From positions 868,001-932,000 of the forward strand of contig JAHDVF020000075.1 of the NCBI GenBank assembly GCA_022606425.2: a stretch of DNA of 64,000 nt, read 5' to 3'. Source of the stretch: Lepidostoma basale. Taxonomy: Eukaryota > Arthropoda > Insecta > Trichoptera > Lepidostomatidae. Both the position numbers and the translations under genes were made by a program. Shown here piece after piece: positions 31,146 through 40,100 of this stretch (the stretch's first letter is position 1; each line of letters starts with the position of its first letter). Under the pieces are notes generated by a model. The model saw only the letters and a list, made by a program, of their open reading frames with translations, was not told the origin of the DNA and ran no database searches.

Positions 31146-34100
31146 CTGCGGAATGGAAACACATTGTAAACATCACAACCATATTCATCTAGAAAACAGA
31201 TGTATTCATTCATTCATTCTGTATTCATTATCAACCCCCCTGAACCATTTTGTTATTGCAACTCGGTGGTATATTTAATACATGATATGCAAAACAATAA
31301 GCCGTAGATTGCACACCAATTGGAGGGTAATATTAAGAAGCTAAATAAACCAAACCACGGCACTGATCGAAGAATTGATTTGGGTTGGCCAGCCTTCCAT
31401 AAATTAAACCATACAACAACAAACCATCACGCCGTTTCTCCTTAGGGGTAGGCAGAGAGAATCGACTGACACACATCTCTAGCTTCCTCCACATTCATAG
31501 ACCATACATATATTGTGAGCACATACTGAGTACTGAGTCGAGGCAGACCGAGGAAAATATGGCATGCCCAAATTAATCAAATTTTAAAGGTTGGTCATGT
31601 TAGAAGTCGGAGGTATCGACGTACGTGTATGACTCGTTGTATGAATGTGGAGGAAGCTAGAGAGGTTTGCCAGGATAAAGTAGTGTGGCAGCCCATTCTC
31701 TCTGCCTACCCCTGCGGAGATACGGCGTGATGGTTTGTTTGTTTGTATATAACTTATTATTAACTACATATAGCACTTAAATATAGAAGGATTGAGTTAA
31801 GAGGAGAAAAAAAATGTGGGGATTATGGAAGAAAAACACTTGTGTTTAGAGCAAGGAGGTAGGAAAGGAGATGATAGTTATAGTTACCTTGCAGCCACCT
31901 GACCTGGGTGGCGGGCCCGTAGCCCTTCTCGTTGCGGGCGGCGATGCGGAATATGATGGCCGGCTTGGTGGAGGAGTCCACGTGCGCGTTGGTGAGCTGG
32001 GTCTGCGCCACTATGCAGGTGGTGGCCGCGCCGCAGTACACGCGCACAAACGTCAGCTGCGACTTGCCCGCCGTCTCCTGATCAACATAATCACATTCAA
32101 AATATTTTTAATTTTCCGGGGTCGGGTTAACCGGGACACTTGAGTCATTGGAAAAATATTTTATAAAAATATTTCATAGTCCATTGTTTCGTCTGAAACA
32201 CTATGATACTTTAACATTAAAAACTAAGTAGCTAACCATCACACCGTCTCTCCGAAGGGGTAGGCAGAAAGAATGGACTGCCACACTTTTCTTTCCCGAC
32301 ATATTTCTCTCGCTTCCTCAACATTCATACATTTCTGTGTCGATTTCTCTGACTCCTCACATGGCCGACATTCAATATTTGATTTATTTGATCGTGCCAC
32401 GTTTTCCTCGGCCTTCCTCTATTTCTGGTTCCATTTAGATTGTTAACATATCCTTTTTTTTATCACTCTTTTTTTATCATTCATTCTTTCCATATGTGCA
32501 AACCATCTTAATGATCCTTTCATTATTTTGTTCATAACCCCATCATTCGCACCGCATTCACTTCTTATATTTTCATTCGACACTCACTGCATTTATTCTA
32601 CTTTCATTCTTCTTTTGCCAGTTCCATGCTTCGCTTCCATACATAAGGGTCGGTAGAAGAACACCATTGTGCACTGCCATTCTAGCTTTTTTGGAAAGTT
32701 TTTTGTTTGCGATGACAACTTTAAGTGCACCATTCACTTTAACATTATAAACTGTTAAATTAAAAAACTTTGTTTTATGTATCACAATTGTATTTTTATT
32801 TTTCGTGACAGCTTCGTCAACCTATGTTGACATCATCAGGTGTTACAATAATAATTATTATAATAATTGTAACACCTGATGATTTTTAATTTAACAGTTT
32901 ATAAAAATATTTCACAATAATACTTATAATGCAAATAAAAACTCAAATCTGTCACAATGACATTGGGCGTTTAGTTCACATTTGCGCCACCACCAACATA
33001 TGTTTGTGTGTTTGCAGTAAAGCACCCGCAGCATAGTTCATACTCATAAAACATTGTCGTTTATTTTATTTTACTGTGAAAATGTGTCTATAATAATGTC
33101 GTACTTTCAATTGAACAAAAACTCTAAAAAAATTGAAGAGATTGAAAATGGTGCAACCGTTAAATATTTATTGAATCAATATCATGTTGGTGATCAAATT
33201 ATACGGGACATCATTCGTAAAAAGAGAAAATTGATAGATTTTGCGGGAACTTCGGTAAGCGCCAAAGGCATTGTTTTATGTTTTCGGATTAACTGGGAAT
33301 TTATACAGGATATTAAATATTGAATGTCGGCCATGTGAGGAGCCAGAGAAATCGACGCGCGTGCATGACACGATGTATGAATGTTGAGAAAGCGAGAGGA
33401 ATATGTCAGGAAAGAAAAGCGTGGCAATCCATTCTTTCTGCCTACCCCTTCAGGGAGACGGCGTGATGGTTAGTTAATTAGTTTATACGGGATTTTTTTT
33501 CACCATCTATCCCGGAAAGTCGAGGGTGTACTGTATTTGGTAAAAAAAATAATTATTCTTTTAAGTGCATTGTGTAAAAAAAGAATAAAATGCAGAGTAA
33601 ATTTAAAGAGAACTTTAATAACAATATGAACAAAATTGCGGCCACAGCATCACACCGGCGTTCTAAGGGATATCGCGGTTAGGTTAGCAGGTAGTTACCT
33701 TGGCGGGGTTGGTGGGGCGGACGGCGAGGTAAACGGAATACTCAAAGATCCCCTCGGGAGAGGCCTGCGGGGGCTCCCAGGACAGGTGGGCTCCCTCCGT
33801 GGACTTGGAGATCTTAATATCAGAGGGCGCCCCCGGATACCCTGGCACACAGGTCTTGAAGGCTGACTCCTGCAACAATCACATGTTTCAACAGTTGAAA
33901 TAAACGGAGATACTATATCCAAATAAGGATTATCCTTGTGCTCGTACTCACAGACAATGGGAATTATTATTATTATAAATCTGTGTAAATATTTTAATAA
34001 ATATAACTGCGCTTTTCATATAATTATATAATAATTTAGACATTAATAAATCCATCAAAAATAATAAACAAGCAATTAAATTTAAATTCAATTCCCATGC

Positions 34101-37100
34101 TCGAAATGTTACCATTATCTCTCCACTCTCCTCTATCCAAATTATACCTCCTCCACCTTTATACAAAACTCCATCCTTTTTTAGTATATAAGTGATCACT
34201 CTGGTTTATTTTATGTTAAAATTTTATATATTGAAAAAGATTGTGTCATAACAGAAACATGTCTGTGAAAAGTGTGATAAGGTGTTGTAAAAATACTAAT
34301 AGCAGTTGTATTCAAATATTAATCCACAACACAAAGTGAAGGCGAATATAGAAGAAATTTGAAGTGAAAATGTATAAATAGTATTAGTTTGTATCAAAAG
34401 AAAGGTCTACGACATGTGTATACTGCCCATGATGACATACGGACTAGAGACTACAACTCTTACAGCAAAAAGTGTCCACAGGCCCAAGTGTACACAGAGG
34501 TCCATGGAAAAACAGATACTTGGTGTGAGCTTGCTTGACCGCATAAGGAATGAAGAAATCAGACGCGAAATGGCAATGGGCTGGACACTTGGCTAGACAG
34601 GGAGGCAACAGATGGGCACCCAGGATACTCAGTTGGAGACCATGGGCAAATAGGCGAAGTGTCGGAAGGCCACCGATGAGATGGACCGATGATATTGTCA
34701 GAAGGGTTGGAAAATCTTGGATACAAAGAGGGCAGGATAGAGACGAGTGGAGGAAATTGGAAGAGGCCTATATCCAGCAGTGGAGGGAAGAAGGCTAGAA
34801 AAGAAGAAGAAGATTAAGGACAAAAAGAAGAAATGAAATCTCTTGTGTATTTAATCTATGATAGAGTGTCAAATGCAGTGCGAATGAAATTAGGGCAGGA
34901 GTGTCACCTCTCCGAAGTCCCCCCGGCCGCAGGAGTTGATGGCGGCCACTCGGAACTTGTACCCGGTGCCCGGCTCCAGGGGCAGGGTGGCCAGCCCGCT
35001 CAGTTCCGGCAGGTTGTCTAAGGTTAGCCCCGAGATGTCCAGGTTGGGGTCTGATATGTAGTTTTGTACCTGCATTCACAAACAACAAACAATTCAACTA
35101 AAAACATGCATTATGTAAAGTTAAGGCGTTAACACTGTGGAATTCCGTTGTAAAAACTTTGGAAATAAAAAACAATGCAGTTTACATTATGTAATTATTA
35201 TTTCAGTAAGCCATTACTCCAGGTAAATATTTCAATTCAAAGTATTTTTCCAGTGTATTGATTTGTATATGTGTATTTTTCTCTACTGTTATAAGCTTTC
35301 ATAATTTTAAGAGTCGTGTAATTAAAATTAAAATTTTAGAAGCATAAGAAGTTTAATAAATGAAAAGTGGAACAAAAGCAGCTTTGTTTTTCAATTCCAA
35401 AGTTTTTTAAAAAATATAGGGTTTATAGACAGTAAGACAATTTTATTATAATAATTTAGTCATGCCATGCCTTCCTCGGTCGTCCACGACTTCTCTTTCC
35501 GCTCACACTGGTTGTACACAACTTTTAAGCATTTTTCTCTCATCAATACATTACATATGGCCAAATCATCTTAGGTATCCTTTTTTAATTTGACTTATGA
35601 TGCAATCATCTGCCTTACATTTCTTCCTTATTTCGTCGTTCGATATTCTATCTTATATCGTTTTCCCTCACATTCTTCTCAGTGGTCTCATTGCTATGGC
35701 ACTTATCCTTATTTTGCCAGATTCGCGCTTCACTTCCAGTCATAAGGTTGTTCATACACCAAGTTGGCGCTAGAACTTCATTAAGTATTGCCAGCTTTGC
35801 TTCAGTGGATATATTTCTAATTGCAGTAATGACTTCGTACCATTTATTTTGTTCCTATTGTGCATATATATGCCGGTGAATGTATACATTATCATATGTC
35901 ATATTTAAAAAATAATTATGCCTCTTACACAGACACCATCTAACTAACTAAGTAACCATCACGCCGTCTCTCCATAGGGGTAGGCAGAAAGAATGGACTG
36001 CCACACTGTTCTGTCCTGACATTAAAGTCAAGAGTATTTGTCTTGTGAACGTACTTTCACTAACATGAAAGACGTCGATCTCCGAGGAGATCGCGTACAG
36101 CGGACTAATTGCTCTTGCCACCCGTGTCCGGTCCGAACCAACGCAGCGATACATCTATGTTTTATTATATTAGTGAAATTGCAGACTTACAGTAAATGTG
36201 GCATTCTTGACTATGCCCACTGTGAACCACGGCTCTTCATCCTTCTCCGTTTTAACTTCTTGCTGAAAAATTTAAGATTCATATTAGATGATGCGCTCCA
36301 ATAGAAGTTCCAAAAGTCTCATATTTGGGTCAGGTGCTAAGAGCAGAAAAATACCATCAGCTGATAATCATCTGCAAGATTTTGACCACCTTCACGGCAG
36401 AGTGGTAAGAGCTCTACTATACTGAAGGTCCCGAGTTCGATTCCCGGTGATGGCAGTGTGATTTTCACACTGCCATCACCGGGAGTGGAATTCACGTGAC
36501 AAAAAATGGCGATAGACTACCTATCACATGTCATGAGAATCAATGTAATAGCCCTTTACATCAATTTAGCTTGTGCTGTAATAATAAAGTATATATTTTT
36601 AGAAGTTTTATTATATTTTATGTATGTATTGCTGTTAAGGTTAAGGTGGCAGGCCTCACTTGGGATGATGTTAGGCAACAGGCATGTGATAGAGTCAAGT
36701 GGAGAAGGTTCCTTGAGACCCTATGCACCACGGAGGTGTGACAGGACAAAAAGAAAAAGAAGAAGAATGTATTGCTTTGCTAAGGCATTATCAAACATGA
36801 CATTAAATTAATAATGCCTATGAAAAACGAAACATATCATTCCTATAAATTATAATAAAACTTACATAAAAGAGACATTTTAGACAAGATAGAGGGACCA
36901 CGGAGAGTAGGCAGAATACCCTCGTCTTGGGTACAGAATATATAGAATAGAAGAGAGTTGAAAACCTGTTACAAGTAGCGCAGGATAGAAATCCTTTCAC
37001 TACAGTGATGGCCAACATTGGGGACACCTGAATAATAATCCTAGTGTTTAGTAAGTCTAGAGAATGGCTTCAGTACCTGCGAATGCTGCCTGTGCAGGGC

Positions 37101-40100
37101 TGCGCTGGCGAGGGTGGTGAGCGCATCAGCCAGCTCTCCGGTGCCGTTGCTGCCCACCGAGGAAGACACGGCGCTGTCCTCCGGCCCACCCAGCTCCGAG
37201 CACGTGGAAGACACTTGCTGGTTCAGCACTGCGCAGAGACAAACAATATTAACCGGCTGGTGACCTAGGGGACTTAAAACCAATTCTGAGAATTAGTTTG
37301 CTGGCCATAATAACAAAAATATATATTTATAATTACGTGAGAAACTGGAAGAGACAAGATGCTGCGGTGTGAGGGGGCCCACCTCCGGGGGGGCTGATGT
37401 GTCTGCAGCCCTGGACACACAACAGAAAGTGAGGTTAGCTTCATACTTACTTTAACACGTTCGCCGCTGAATATAATACTTAAGAATACATATATAATAA
37501 TTTAATCGTGTTTTTTAGAAGTAGCACACACCCAGTAACCTCAACTTTACAGGATGGACAAAAAACTGTCTGGTACAAAATTTTCCAACAACTTAAATTT
37601 TTTTTTCAATACACATTTTTCATAGGGAGTAAAATAGACAAATGTGCATTGAAAAAATAATATTATTGTAGAAAAATTTTGTACCGGAAAGTTTTTTGTC
37701 TGTCCTGTAAAGTTGAGGTTTCTTGATGTGTGCTACTTCTGAAAAACACGATTCAATTACTACCTTCGTTGCCGAGTGGCAAATGCTATGACTGTAACAC
37801 CGAAGGTCCAGGGTTTGATTCCCGGCGATGGCATTGTGATTTTTACGCCTTTCTAAGACATTAAATAACGCCTTAGAAAAACTAAACATGTCACTATATA
37901 AAATAAAACTTATATAAATCAGATATTTTCATTTGTATTCTTCTTCTTTCTCTTTGCCATTTCCCATCATCTGGGGTCGGCCCTCCTCGTACGAAAACGC
38001 CAAACTTTCCTATTTTCACTCATTTCCACTGTCAGGTTCTCGCGTTGGAGCTCCTTTTCCATGTTGGCCCACCATGTTGCCATTGGGCGACCTCTTCTTC
38101 TTGGTTTTGTGGGAATGCTGAGGGCTTTTTGGACAATGTGCTCGCTGTCTCTTCGCATCACATGACCGTACCACCGGAGTCGAGATTCTCTTAATTTTTC
38201 CGTTATTGGGGCAACCTTAAAGCTACCCCTCACGTATTCGTTCCTAACGTGGTCCAGCCTTGTGACGCCTCCAGCCCACCTCAACATTTTCATCTCGGCA
38301 GCGTGGACTCGACTTTCGTGGACTTTTTTGTTGGTCCAGCACTCTGCTCCATATAGCATGGCGGGCCTCACTGCATTTGTATTAATTATTTAATAAGGAA
38401 TTTAACATCATTGTTCAAGAAACAATAAATTATGATATTATATCAGGGTTCCAAATGAACCGCCCCTACCTTTGGGGTAATTCCCGAGAAACGTGCAAAA
38501 AACAAGCAGGATTTTTTATTAATGAAATTTAATTACATACTAATTTTATTTTTTTAAATTACGAAACGTCAAATACTCGGCCGCACACTTGGCCTGCCCC
38601 TTGTAAAACTATCATATTTATGAAGACTTGTGCTCAAGTTTTGATGGCACACGGGCGTATCCCTAAAACTTTGTACATTTTAGGTACATTACTTTTTCTC
38701 AAGCGCGTACGTGATACGGGATATCGTAGAATGGTAGTCAAAATGAACGTATCACGTACGTTCAAATAGGTAGGGTGGTTAAACAGTCAATGAAAAATAA
38801 GTTTCTTGGGAACTTGGTTATTTCCGTATCGAGTGGTACTTTCTACTACCGACGTTTTGAAGATTACAGTCTGCAACTCCATCCTCAGATAGATTTTTAT
38901 GATCTCTGAAATATCGATCAAAGAATACACCACCAAACACGGACACGGCCAAGATCCCTAGAAGTATAAAGAACTGTCTTAACATACGTGGCTCGGGGGG
39001 CGAGCATAGCGGCGACCAGCGCAGCCGCCGAGCTGGAGCACAGGTCCTCCTCCGCAGCTGCCGAACTGGAGATAGCCCCGCTACTGCCATCCAGGGTGCT
39101 GGAGCTGAAGATCAGATTTTCACAGTTATAGATAGCTACAAATTATAGAGAAAGGGTTGGATGCAGGTGCCAAAATGAGCAGAGTGTCATTAAGCTGTCT
39201 ATTGTTTGCGGATGACGCTGTCCTACAACGAACACGAACAAGTCCTGATGTCAAGTATGTATAAGGTATGCATGCAATATGATCTGATGATGAATCAGAT
39301 CTTCGGGGAGACAGCGTGATGATTAGTTTGGTACAAAATTATGAAAGGCTCACTGCTTTGGTTTTGTCTTATGTAATACATGGATGAAGAAACCATGGCT
39401 AAGAAAAATAACAAACTAACTAACTAACCATCACGCCAATTTTCCGGAGGGGTAGGCATAGAGGATGGATCGCCACAAAGCCCTGTCCTGGCATACCTCT
39501 CGGGCTTCCTCTACATTCATACATCGTACCATGCACGCACGTCGATTATTCCGACTTCGAATGTGACCGCCTTTTAGTAATTGATTAGTTTGGTCATGCC
39601 ACGTTTTCCTCGGTCATCCTCGGCTTTTTTTTCCACTCACGCTGCTTGCGTACAACTTTTTTACCATTCTACTCTCATCGATTCGTTCCATATGTCCAAA
39701 TCATCTCAGGGATCCTTTTTTAATTAATTATCTTTTTTAATGGCTAAGAAAGTATACATTAATGATGTGAATGGATTGCGCAGTCGAGGCAGACCTAGGA
39801 AAACACAACAAATTAATCAAAATTTAAAGATCGGCCATGTCAGAAGTTGGGTATCAACTCTATATGACTCCCTGTATGAATGTGGAGGAAGGTAGAGAGG
39901 TGATGTTGTTGTAGATAGGTATTATACAAGTAAATTAAGAATAAGTGTTGGTAATGAAGTAGCACTACCTTATGCCGGCGGTCTGCAGGATGTCCCCAGA
40001 ACCACTTGACACGTCGGCTGGAGACACATCATCGCTGCTGGCCACGTCTGCCATCAGCGCCAGTGACGACTTGGCCAGGATCAACTCTGGAAGAAGGATT

